Below are positions 1-5,722 of a stretch of 6,473 nucleotides of DNA, piece after piece (positions within the stretch are counted from its first letter, which is position 1; each line of letters starts with the position of its first letter). Source of the stretch: Acidobacteriota bacterium (GTDB lineage: Bacteria > Acidobacteriota > Terriglobia > Terriglobales > Acidobacteriaceae); contig QIAI01000293.1 of assembly GCA_003224995.1 (NCBI GenBank), forward strand, positions 1-6,473, in the 5' to 3' direction. The translations under genes were made by a program, and so were the position numbers. Below the pieces are notes generated by a model that saw only the letters and a program-made list of their open reading frames with translations, did not search any database and had not been told where the DNA came from.

Positions 1-1465
1 GGCATCGCCCAAAGCGTTCAGGACTGCATCGCGAACGCCGTTGATATTGCTTGACGCGGATACCGGGGGAGCCTCCTCGACGGCCACGGCCGTGCTGACG
101 TTCGCCTGGGCAACGGATTCGGGTGCCACGCTCCCCATGATTACAGGCGCGCCGGAACTGAGGTTGCCGACTTGGCGGAGGGCTGGCGCAGATCCGGCTT
201 CTGCCGACATTTCAGGTTTCGAACCACCCTTGCGTACCGAGTCCGCGGCAAAAGGAGAGACATTCGTTCCGCGCGAAGGAGAATTCAGTGGCGCCGAGGC
301 GCGCCCTTCCGAAATGACGGCGGGCCGATTGGCTGGCCGAGTTGCAGAACTCACGCCAGTGCTTCCGGCAACTTCACTCAGCAACTGCTCGATCGGCAGA
401 AGCCGCTGCGCGTGTGCCATCTTCAAGAGTCCAAGTTCCAGGTGAAAACGCTGTTCCTGCTTGTAACCCAAATCCCCGTGCGTGCGCAGCATGATTTGTA
501 GATGGCGCGCCAGGTCTTCCTCGCTGAACAAGTCGGCTATACGCGCCACCCGCGCGCGTTCGTCTCCCGAAATCTGCAGGAGCGCGGAATTATTGCCGGC
601 CACCTTCGCGACCACCGCATTGCGCAGAAATCTAACCAACTGCTTGGCGAAATGAATCGGGTTCTGCCCTTCGCTGATCAGCTTGTCGGCCAGCTGCAGG
701 ACGGTCTCACTCGAGCTGCGCGAAACCGCCTGCATCACTTCCTCGAGCACACCGGAGGGTGCGGCGCCTACCAATTGCCGGACCGACTCGGCGGTCAACC
801 TTTCCGTGCTGGAAGCAATGGCCTGATCCAGAATCGAGAGCGCATCGCGCATCGATCCATCTCCTGCTTCTGCCAGCAATGCGAGCGCGTCGTCGTCGCA
901 GCTGGCCGACAATTTCCTCGAAGCGCACGGCGCGAAAGCTGAAATGCTGGCAACGCGAGCGGATGGTCTGCGGAATGTCCTCGGGCTGGGTGGTTGCCAG
1001 CATGAATACGACATGCCCGGGCGGCTCTTCCAGCGTTTTCAGAAGAGCATTGAAGGCGGCATCCGTGATCTGGTGGGCCTCGTCGAGAATGTAGATTTTG
1101 AAGCGGTCGCGGGCGGGACGGTAACGGGCGGCTTCCCGCAATTCGCGGATTTCATCAATGCCGCGGTTCGTGGCCGCGTCGATCTCGATCACGTCCACCG
1201 CATTGCCTGCACGAATTTCGGTGCAAGACTCACAAATTCCACAGGGTTCCGGGACGGGGTGGTCGGTGGAGCGGCAATTGAGCGCCATCGCCAGGATGCG
1301 CGCCACGGTCGTCTTGCCGATGCCGCGATGCCCGCTGAAAATGTACCCGTGGGCCGTTCGTCCCTGCTCAATGGCGTTCTTCAGGGTGCGCGTAACATGT
1401 TCCTGTCCGATGACTTCGGAGAATTTTTGCGGACGGTACTTACGCGCCAGGACCTGGTAGCTCAT
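1..1465 (-). CDS. dnaX: DNA polymerase III subunit gamma/tau, frameshifted by an internal deletion; 3' end beyond the window
   Basis: DnaX is the AAA+ clamp-loader subunit that loads the beta clamp and, as tau, ties the polymerases together at the fork. From Met at 1465 (MSYQVLARKYRP) the protein shows Walker A GHRGIGKT (residues 45-52), zinc ligands Cys64, 75, 78 and 81, Walker B/DEAH (128-131), LEEPP (145-149) and the SRC sensor region (170-172). After FEEIVGQL (residue 189, base 899) this frame becomes arginine-rich nonsense and stops at 707. The true continuation resumes in another frame at 897 with DDDALALLAEAGDGSMRDAL. It stays open to base 1, covering the lid/collar region (FAKQLVRFLRNAV) and then a Ser/Ala/Pro-rich tau-like linker. 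Compared with E. coli DnaX, about 11 residues are missing at the join, so roughly 32 bases (3n+2) appear lost. The N-terminal ATPase part and family assignment are certain. Whether the lesion is real is not. No good Shine-Dalgarno precedes the start; a TATAAT lies just upstream. Confidence 0.93.
872..906. repeat. Imperfect inverted repeat spanning the dnaX frameshift junction
   Basis: Arms GCCAGC (872-877) and GCTGGC (901-906) enclose a second pair, TGCGA (880-884) and TCGCA (896-900). A 2-base bulge sits on one side and an 11-base GC-rich loop of CGT repeats lies between. The dnaX frame break (about 895-898) falls in the inner right arm. The pairing is seen directly; any causal role in the deletion is inference. 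Confidence 0.5.
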
Positions 1466-1480
1466 GGATGAGAAGTCTCG

Positions 1481-1486
1481 ATTATA
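1481..1486 (-). promoter_or_regulatory. Probable -10 element of dnaX
   Basis: The minus strand reads a perfect TATAAT whose last base lies 15 nt before the dnaX ATG. A normal start site would leave a leader of only about 8-10 nt, with no Shine-Dalgarno in it. No convincing -35 box is found at 16-18 nt spacing (the best reads TCGTCC), so the call rests on the -10 alone. The rest of the 1466-1648 gap to the divergent STAS gene shows no RNA gene. Confidence 0.4.
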
Positions 1487-1648
1487 CGTGATGCCCGGCC
1501 ATTGGACGATGGAGCAGAAGACGGTTTGCCGCATTCCCGCGCCTGCACTGGAGAGCGAATTTGCCGTCTGAATCCCTTGCGCAGCGGCCCACGAAGCGTT
1601 AGGCTTTTCGCCGAATAGAGTTCCGCATTCGAGCAAGGAGATGTTCCC

Positions 1649-1931
1649 ATGCAACTGAAACTCACTACTCGGACGGTCGAGGGTATTCTGGTCGTCAATT
1701 GTGATGGCCGCATCGTGTTTGGAGAGGAGTCCGCCGAACTCCGCGACACGGTTAAGAAGTTGCTCAGTCAAACTAACCGGATGGTGCTGAATCTCGGCGG
1801 GGTCACCTACATTGATTCCGGCGGGCTGGGAACCTTGGTCGCGCTTTGTGACCAAGCTGCTGACCGTCTTCGAAGTCTTCGATACCGAAGACCAGGCAAT
1901 CCAGTCCTTCCGAAAGGGCGCTGCCGCGTAA
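1649..1931 (+). CDS. STAS-domain protein (anti-sigma factor antagonist type), frameshifted by an internal deletion
   Basis: Single STAS-domain proteins of the SpoIIAA/RsbV type bind anti-sigma factors or act in related partner-switching or signalling modules. The start is set by AAGGAG (1635-1640), 8 nt before ATG. Residues 1-66 give the N-terminal STAS fold, with MVLNLGGVTYIDSGGLGTL carrying the phosphorylatable Ser57 in the D-S-G-G motif. After VAL (ctt, 1844-1846) the frame is lost. The expected C-terminal end, VTKLLTVFEVFDTEDQAIQ and on to GAAA, is found one base later at 1848-1928, followed by TAA at 1929-1931. About 25 residues that normally lie between (the ARN-GG-x-hKL-x-NL stretch up to LLQ) are absent, so about 74 bases appear lost. 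Read literally, the first frame runs on to 2254 through yeiH, giving a meaningless tail. A full-length protein would be about 118 residues. Its partner kinase or sigma factor is not in the window. Confidence 0.85.
1834..1856. repeat. Inverted repeat at the STAS gene frameshift junction
   Basis: A perfect 7-bp pair, CTTGGTC (1834-1840) and GACCAAG (1850-1856), has a 9-base loop. The deletion/frameshift point (about 1846-1848) lies in the loop. The repeat is seen directly; any link to the lesion is inference. Confidence 0.45.
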
Positions 1932-1939
1932 TCCCGAGA

Positions 1940-1960
1940 GCCGAGGAGGATATCCTCGGC
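1940..1960 (+). promoter_or_regulatory. Stem-loop between the STAS gene and yeiH, covering an SD-like sequence
   Basis: GCCGAGGA (1940-1947) pairs perfectly with TCCTCGGC (1953-1960) around a 5-base loop. It begins 9 nt after the STAS stop and ends 13 nt before the yeiH ATG. The only Shine-Dalgarno-like sequence nearby, GGAGG (1945-1949), is partly in the stem and is too far from the ATG to act normally. No T-run follows, so it is a poor intrinsic terminator. It could control translation or mRNA processing. Confidence 0.4.
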
Positions 1961-1973
1961 CATCTCTTCGCGA

Positions 1974-2897
1974 ATGACCTCGAAAATTGTTTTTCTCCTC
2001 GGCCTGCTTTGCGCCGCCAGCGGGTTTGCGTCGCCGCCTGTTGCATTGGCGATCGGACTCGGTTTCGGTCTCCTGTTTCCGCATCCATTTCCACAGGAAT
2101 CTGCTCGATTTTCCCGGATTCTGCTGCAGAGTTCTGTCGTGGGGCTGGGGTTCGGCATGAACCTGCATGCGGTTGTGCATGCCGGGCGAAGCGGCTTCGC
2201 TTACACGCTGCTGAGTATTTCCGTAGCAATGCTCGCAGGCATGGCGTTGGGTAGGCTGCTTAAAGTCGACCGGATTTCTGCTTACCTGATTTCCACGGGC
2301 ACCGCGATCTGCGGAGGCAGCGCCATCGCGGCGGTCGGGCCCATTACCGGGGCCAGCGATGAGCAGATGGCGGTCTCCTTAGGAACCGTCTTCGTCTTAA
2401 ATTCCGTGGCATTGCTAACCTTTCCGGCGATCGGGGCCGCACTAAAACTGACCCAGACACAGTTTGGCCTGTGGGCGGCGCTGGCCATCCATGATACGAG
2501 TTCCGTCGTGGGTGCTGCCGCCAAGTACGGTCTATCGGCCCTGCAGGTCGGTACCACGGTGAAACTCGCCCGCGCGTTGTGGATTGTTCCTCTGGCTCTC
2601 GCCACCGCGGTCCTCAAGCACGCGAAAGCGAAAATTCAATGGCCGTGGTTCATCGCGCTGTTCTGCCTGGCTGCAGTCTGCAATACCTACGCTCCCTCTG
2701 CAGCGCCGCTGTACGCGTTTCTGAGCAAATTAGCTCGCATCGGTCTTACGGTGACGCTCTACTTGATCGGGTCCGGCCTCTCGATCGCCACCTTGAAAAG
2801 AGTTGGACACCGTCCCCTGATTCAGGGCGTGCTCTTGTGGCTGCTGGTCTCTGTTGGTTCGCTATGGCTGATCTATGTCGGCTGGATTTCGCTTTAA
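1974..2897 (+). CDS. yeiH: YeiH/UPF0324 family membrane protein, putative sulfate exporter family transporter
   Basis: This is a 307-residue, very hydrophobic inner-membrane protein with roughly 9-11 predicted membrane segments starting at residue 5. It carries the two family hallmarks: GTAICGGSAIAAVGP (109-123) and HDTSSVVGAA (173-182). Length and both motifs match complete members of the UPF0324 family. The family is annotated as putative sulfate exporters, but the substrate is weakly established, so the transport role is an inference from family naming. The frame is intact throughout. ATG 1974 is the only start codon of the usual types between the in-frame TAA at 1929 and the hydrophobic core. 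It lacks a properly spaced Shine-Dalgarno, and a stem-loop lies 13 nt upstream. It starts 43 nt after the STAS stop, so the two are probably co-transcribed. No sulfur-metabolism gene is nearby to support the substrate. Confidence 0.9.
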   Translation: MTSKIVFLLGLLCAASGFASPPVALAIGLGFGLLFPHPFPQESARFSRILLQSSVVGLGFGMNLHAVVHAGRSGFAYTLLSISVAMLAGMALGRLLKVDRISAYLISTGTAICGGSAIAAVGPITGASDEQMAVSLGTVFVLNSVALLTFPAIGAALKLTQTQFGLWAALAIHDTSSVVGAAAKYGLSALQVGTTVKLARALWIVPLALATAVLKHAKAKIQWPWFIALFCLAAVCNTYAPSAAPLYAFLSKLARIGLTVTLYLIGSGLSIATLKRVGHRPLIQGVLLWLLVSVGSLWLIYVGWISL

Positions 2898-2914
2898 GTC
2901 TGGTCTCGTTGCTG

Positions 2915-2953
2915 AAAACAAAAACCCATCCATCCCCGAGGATGAATGGGTTT
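2915..2953 (-). terminator. Rho-independent terminator of the DUF4397 lipoprotein gene
   Basis: AAACCCAT (2922-2929) pairs with ATGGGTTT (2946-2953). Inside, CATCC pairs with GGATG across one C/A mismatch, with a CCGA tetraloop. On the minus strand the stem runs into a T5-G-T4 tract (2924 down to 2915). It begins 17 nt beyond the lipoprotein stop codon. It may also weakly stop yeiH transcription, since the plus strand has only three T after the stem. Confidence 0.85.
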
Positions 2954-2970
2954 GCACAAGAGATCTCCAA

Positions 2971-3681
2971 TCAGTTCAGATCATTAAGCTCGATCAGGCT
3001 GTACTGGCCGCCGCCATTGGGCGCATCCAGAATTACCAGCGTGCGAATCTGCCCTGAGGTCAGTGGATAAGTCCCGGTCAGACTGCTGACGATGTTCTGC
3101 GTACCCTGCACCGTCATGATCACGTCGTAGGTGTTGGCCGAAAGCGACAAGTAATTGCTGGCGTTTGGATAGGCCAGCGTGAACTGCGGATTGACGCCGG
3201 CAATACCTTGCTGCGTGGGAACCACATAAACATCCACCCCCTGACCCGAAGGCGCGACGCTGGGCGCGGCATTAATCACTCTCAGCTTTATGTTGCCGGT
3301 GGCGGGGGCGGTGTTGTCGTCGGTGTAAGGCGCCAAGGTAATACTTGCCGGATAAAGACCCTCAGCGATCACCGTGGTGTCTTTACTGCCCAGCGATACA
3401 GAAGCGTTGACGTAAGGGCTAGTGGTAGTGCCGGTGGCAAACAATTCGAATTTGCGAGAGCCAGAAGTGGCGGTTCGATACGTAGCGCTTTGGCCGTAGC
3501 CAATTCCTGTCTGCACCGATTTCCCATCCAAAAACAGGTCCACGGTGGTGGGGACGCTCGTCGCTGCTAGTACGAAACGGAAGCGTGCTTTCCCGGAACT
3601 ACAACCTACCGTCAACAAAGCGACGCCCAGGCAGATCAATGCTATTCCGAGCGGAAGAATCCTTGATAACTTGCCTCTCAT
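2971..3681 (-). CDS. DUF4397-like lipoprotein, two tandem modules
   Basis: This 236-residue exported lipoprotein starts at ATG 3681, 9 nt after AGGAG (3691-3695). An in-frame ATG at 3744 would add 21 residues, but it lacks a site of this quality and would bury the signal. The signal peptide is basic then hydrophobic (MRGKLSR, then residues 8-26) and ends in a lipobox, LTVGC, with Cys27 as the lipidated residue. The rest is Ser/Thr/Gly-rich beta-type sequence in two similar halves, about 33-122 and 130-235. Each half runs from an RFVLAA or LRVINAA strand, through an LFLDG or VYVVP strand and a YRTATSG or YLSLSAN turn, to a closing TTV or RTLV strand. This matches DUF4397, a domain of unknown function common in bacterial surface lipoproteins; no enzymatic motif is visible. 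It is a single-gene unit: the strong terminator follows directly and the divergent ATL gene lies upstream. Confidence 0.85.
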   Translation of the reverse strand: MRGKLSRILPLGIALICLGVALLTVGCSSGKARFRFVLAATSVPTTVDLFLDGKSVQTGIGYGQSATYRTATSGSRKFELFATGTTTSPYVNASVSLGSKDTTVIAEGLYPASITLAPYTDDNTAPATGNIKLRVINAAPSVAPSGQGVDVYVVPTQQGIAGVNPQFTLAYPNASNYLSLSANTYDVIMTVQGTQNIVSSLTGTYPLTSGQIRTLVILDAPNGGGQYSLIELNDLN

Positions 3682-3690
3682 TGTTTCGCT

Positions 3691-3695
3691 CTCCT
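3691..3695 (-). promoter_or_regulatory. Ribosome binding site fixing the lipoprotein start
   Basis: The minus strand reads AGGAG 9 nt before ATG 3681. It selects the start that places a typical short lipoprotein signal peptide at the N-terminus. Confidence 0.7.
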
Positions 3696-3750
3696 GTAAA
3701 GATTTGTAATAATGCACACCCCCTATGGACCTCGTTGGATGCAAGCTGTC

Positions 3751-3771
3751 GCGGCTGAGATGCTCAGTCGC
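3751..3771. repeat. Compact stem-loop / inverted repeat in the lipoprotein-ATL divergent spacer
   Basis: GCGGCTGAG (3751-3759) pairs with CTCAGTCGC (3763-3771) around a 3-base loop: 8 Watson-Crick pairs and one G-T. The core CTGAG-N3-CTCAG is a perfect dyad. It lies 69 nt upstream of the lipoprotein start and 86 nt upstream of the ATL start, in a 176-nt non-coding spacer. It could be an operator or an RNA structure. No T-tract makes it a terminator. Confidence 0.4.
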
Positions 3772-3857
3772 AGGGTACGCAATCGGGCCACTGCGTCACA
3801 GGTCGCAATCGCCATTCGTGCCACAATAGTCATACTGCCTCGAGAAGGAAACTGAAA

Positions 3858-4196
3858 ATGCGCGATCGCATCGCCGCCGCCATCCGAAAAGTCCCGCGGG
3901 GTAGAGTTTCCACATACGGCGCTATCGCCAAAGCCGCGGGATTTCCCGGCGCCGCGCGCCAGGTGGTTCGGACCCTCCATGTGTCTGCAGGTCTCCCCTG
4001 GCACCGCATCGTCGGTGCGGGCGGGGAAATCAAGTTGCGTGGAGAATCCGCCTTCGAACAGCGTTTTCGATTGGAAGCGGAAGGCGTTACCTTCCGCGGA
4101 CGCCGCGTGAATATGCGACTGCACGAGTTCAAATTTCAGAAGCGCCAGACCAAAAACTCCCGTGTCCGCAGAGATACAACGTCAAAGAATCAATGA
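3858..4196 (+). CDS. atl: Alkyltransferase-like protein (ATL), MGMT-type DNA-binding fold without the acceptor Cys
   Basis: ATL proteins bind O6-alkylguanine in DNA, flip and bend it, and flag it for nucleotide excision repair, without transferring the alkyl group. The 112-residue protein has the MGMT C-terminal domain: RVSTYGAIA with the helix-turn-helix Tyr20, GAARQVVR with Arg34 at the arginine-finger position, and PWHRIVG (47-53). In MGMT the last motif is PCHRV. Trp48 in place of Cys is the hallmark of the E. coli Atl (YbaZ) class, so methyltransferase activity is not expected. The start is supported by GAAGGA (3844-3849), 8 nt upstream. After HEF the protein ends in a basic, probably flexible tail of about 20 residues rich in Lys, Arg and Thr. 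It is divergent from the lipoprotein gene and converges on the CMD gene with 27 nt between the stops. No repair partner is next to it. Confidence 0.92.
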   Translation: MRDRIAAAIRKVPRGRVSTYGAIAKAAGFPGAARQVVRTLHVSAGLPWHRIVGAGGEIKLRGESAFEQRFRLEAEGVTFRGRRVNMRLHEFKFQKRQTKNSRVRRDTTSKNQ

Positions 4197-4223
4197 TGTG
4201 TCCTGACCCCTGAGCCGATCACC

Positions 4224-4622
4224 TCACGGAGTCTTGAATCGCTCATCGATTTCTACCTGATATCCCGCCACCACCCGGTTGGTTTCATTCGCCATGCCCA
4301 CGACCGCCATTAGTTCCTGAAACATGGCGTCGGTCATGCCCTTCCCGCGCGCCCCAGCCGTGTGCGAGGCAATGCAGTATCCGCATTGGTTACTTACGCT
4401 CACGGCAAGATACACCATCTCCTTCGTAAGCGGATCGAGCGCGCCCGGCGCCATAATCTGCTTAATGTCCTGCCATGTGCGCTTCAGCATGGCGGGGTCA
4501 TGCGCAATTGCTTTCCAGAAATTATTGATCCAGTCGGTCTTGCGAGTCGCCATGATGTCGTCGTAAACAGCCCGTACTTCTGGGCTGGCATCGGCGTATT
4601 CGATGAGTCCGAAAATCGACAC
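4224..4622 (-). CDS. Carboxymuconolactone decarboxylase / AhpD-like family protein
   Basis: This 132-residue all-helical protein belongs to the CMD/AhpD superfamily. The redox motif CGYCIASH gives Cys80-x2-Cys83-x3-His87, with Glu68 upstream in the KEMVYLAVS helix, the usual layout of AhpD-type thiol peroxidase sites. Lactone decarboxylase activity is unlikely, because true PcaC enzymes lack this CxxC. I chose GTG 4622 as the start: GGAG (4629-4632) lies 6 nt before it, and homology-like sequence (SIFGLIEYADASPEV) begins there. The longer in-frame reading from ATG 4775 adds 51 residues of non-family sequence and overlaps the end of hemQ, so I reject it. The gene lies 92 nt downstream of hemQ on the same strand and is probably in its operon. 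The electron donor and substrate are unknown; a role in peroxide or thiol redox is inferred. Confidence 0.87.
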   Translation of the reverse strand: MSIFGLIEYADASPEVRAVYDDIMATRKTDWINNFWKAIAHDPAMLKRTWQDIKQIMAPGALDPLTKEMVYLAVSVSNQCGYCIASHTAGARGKGMTDAMFQELMAVVGMANETNRVVAGYQVEIDERFKTP

Positions 4623-4628
4623 GTGATT

Positions 4629-4632
4629 CTCC
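4629..4632 (-). promoter_or_regulatory. Ribosome binding site selecting the GTG start of the CMD gene
   Basis: The minus strand reads GGAG 6 nt before GTG 4622. This agrees with where family-like sequence begins and decides against the longer ATG start at 4775. Confidence 0.6.
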
Positions 4633-4714
4633 AACGATGAATTGTGCGACCCTTGCGAACCTGCGGTGTGAGGCCGCGACAGCAATGTATGCAAGAAATC
4701 CGGAACAGACGCGG

Positions 4715-5581
4715 TTAGACGGATGAAGCTGGCAACTCGCCTTCCAGCAGGGAACCAATCTGCTCCGCCGGGCAACGCAGCCCTACGTAGAATTGCCCGA
4801 ACAGCGCATACACCGCGCTGACGTGATCGAAACGCATTTCATAAATCAGTTTCTTGAACACCAGGGGATTGTCGGCAAACAAATCTACACCCCATTCCCA
4901 ATCGTCAAAACCGATGGAACCGGTGATGATCTGCCGTACTTCCCCGGCATAACGACGTCCCACCAGTCCGTGTTCCCCCATTTGCCGTGCGCGTTCCTCG
5001 ATGGGCAGCGTATACCAGTTCTGGTCTTCCCCCCGCCGCCGATCCATGGGATAGAAGCAGGCGTAGCGATGGGCCGGAATCGCGGGGAACAGACGAGGTC
5101 GCATCGCCTCTTTCTGCCGGGCGAGAGTTTCACTGATCTCCCGGTTCCATTCTGCCGAATGGGGCTCAATGCCGCGCTCCACCAATGCTTTGTATATCTT
5201 CGTGGTGGAATCGTACAGCCCCAATTCGATCACCGAAAGGTAAGATGTGGTTGGTTCCCAATACTCGCTGAGGCGCAATTTCGCCAGTTGCAACTCCGTC
5301 CGGTTCAGATCATCAAAAGACTCGCGGAAGTGCAGGAACATCAGGTCGCCTTTGTGCCCAAGCAGCGAGAAAAAGGCGGACTGCCCGTGCGCATTCTGTT
5401 CCATGGCCGCCATGACGGGAACGGCTTCACTCACGATTTCCTTACGCTCGCTCTCCCGCAGGCCGCGCCATGCACTCCAGCGAAAGCGCATCATCTGATG
5501 CAGCGTGCTATAGCCTTCAACAGTAAGGGGGACCGCAGGAATTTCCGCGGCAGCGCTCTGGACAGGTCTGGTTGTTGCCAT
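4715..5581 (-). CDS. hemQ: Coproheme decarboxylase HemQ (chlorite dismutase family)
   Basis: HemQ carries out the last step of the coproporphyrin-dependent haem pathway: peroxide-driven decarboxylation of two propionates of coproheme III to give haem b, in the cytoplasm. The 288-residue protein has the two-part chlorite-dismutase-like fold. GHKGDLMFLHFR is at 75-86, FYPMDRRR has the radical-forming Tyr177, MGEHG has the proximal haem ligand His204, and RQIITGS has the distal Gln217. The Tyr-to-His (27) and Tyr-to-Gln (40) spacings match Listeria HemQ (Tyr147, His174, Gln187 from memory). Gln rather than the Arg of true chlorite dismutases argues against chlorite detoxification. ATG 5581 is chosen because AGAGGA lies 5 nt upstream. 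ATG 5587 overlaps that site. About 20 N-terminal residues look disordered. It is the first gene of a likely operon with the CMD gene. No other haem gene is in the window. Confidence 0.94.
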   Translation of the reverse strand: MATTRPVQSAAAEIPAVPLTVEGYSTLHQMMRFRWSAWRGLRESERKEIVSEAVPVMAAMEQNAHGQSAFFSLLGHKGDLMFLHFRESFDDLNRTELQLAKLRLSEYWEPTTSYLSVIELGLYDSTTKIYKALVERGIEPHSAEWNREISETLARQKEAMRPRLFPAIPAHRYACFYPMDRRRGEDQNWYTLPIEERARQMGEHGLVGRRYAGEVRQIITGSIGFDDWEWGVDLFADNPLVFKKLIYEMRFDHVSAVYALFGQFYVGLRCPAEQIGSLLEGELPASSV

Positions 5582-5586
5582 GATCA

Positions 5587-5592
5587 TCCTCT
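5587..5592 (-). promoter_or_regulatory. Ribosome binding site fixing the hemQ start
   Basis: The minus strand reads AGAGGA 5 nt before ATG 5581. The alternative ATG at 5587 shares a base with this site, so it cannot use it. Confidence 0.6.
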
Positions 5593-5604
5593 AGTTTCGC
5601 ACAT

Positions 5605-5610
5605 ATTGTA
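5605..5610 (-). promoter_or_regulatory. Possible -10 element of hemQ
   Basis: The minus strand reads TACAAT 23 nt before the hemQ ATG, leaving a leader of about 17 nt that just contains the ribosome binding site. The -35 position at 17-nt spacing (TGCTGT) is poor, so this is tentative. Confidence 0.3.
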
Positions 5611-5691
5611 CATTTGGAGCTCGAAGCACAGCAGAGGAAAGCACGACTCAAGGTTGCGAAAAGCGATGGAGTCTTGGTGCTGCGGCCCATT

Positions 5692-5697
5692 TACAAT
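5692..5697 (+). promoter_or_regulatory. Possible -10 element of the secreted-protein gene
   Basis: TACAAT lies 25 nt before ATG 5723, a normal distance for a leader of about 20 nt. No clear -35 box is seen. Together with the hemQ element this would make 5582-5722 a divergent promoter region. Confidence 0.3.
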
Positions 5698-5722
5698 GCT
5701 GCCACGTTTCGATGGATCGCTC

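Noticed and set aside
890..905. Programmed frameshift in dnaX, as known from E. coli.
   Set aside because: There is no A-rich slippery run (the site is a CGA/CGT repeat), it lies in the conserved AAA+ region rather than after it, and about 11 conserved residues are missing, which slippage cannot explain.
502..1471. Plus-strand open frames opposite dnaX (502-942, 759-1094, 944-1471, 1158-1460).
   Set aside because: They are shadows of the high-GC dnaX reading frame, with no recognisable domains and no consistent ribosome binding sites.
1577..1605. Possible promoter TTGCGC / TAGGCT with 17-nt spacing before the STAS gene.
   Set aside because: Both boxes match the consensus at only about three positions, which is expected by chance.
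1466..1648. Signal-recognition-particle RNA or a tRNA in the dnaX/STAS spacer.
   Set aside because: SRP RNA genes often neighbour dnaX, but I find neither the conserved SRP domain IV bases nor a cloverleaf. Only a weak long-loop pair (AGACGG/CCGTCT) is present.
1866..1892. Direct repeat GTCTTCG (twice) and hairpin with CGAAGAC.
   Set aside because: It lies inside the conserved C-terminal coding part of the STAS gene and is explained by the VFEVFDTED coding sequence.
1466..2158. A 231-residue N-terminal extension of DnaX on the minus strand, starting at 2158.
   Set aside because: Its sequence is antisense to the STAS and yeiH genes and has no DnaX similarity. The family start is Met at 1465 next to a TATAAT.
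2579..3070. Plus-strand open frame overlapping the end of yeiH and the lipoprotein terminator.
   Set aside because: It runs in another frame through yeiH, through the terminator hairpin and antisense to the lipoprotein, and shows no domain.
4623..4775. Extended N-terminus of the CMD protein from ATG 4775.
   Set aside because: It overlaps hemQ and has no family-like sequence. GTG 4622 has a ribosome binding site at good spacing.
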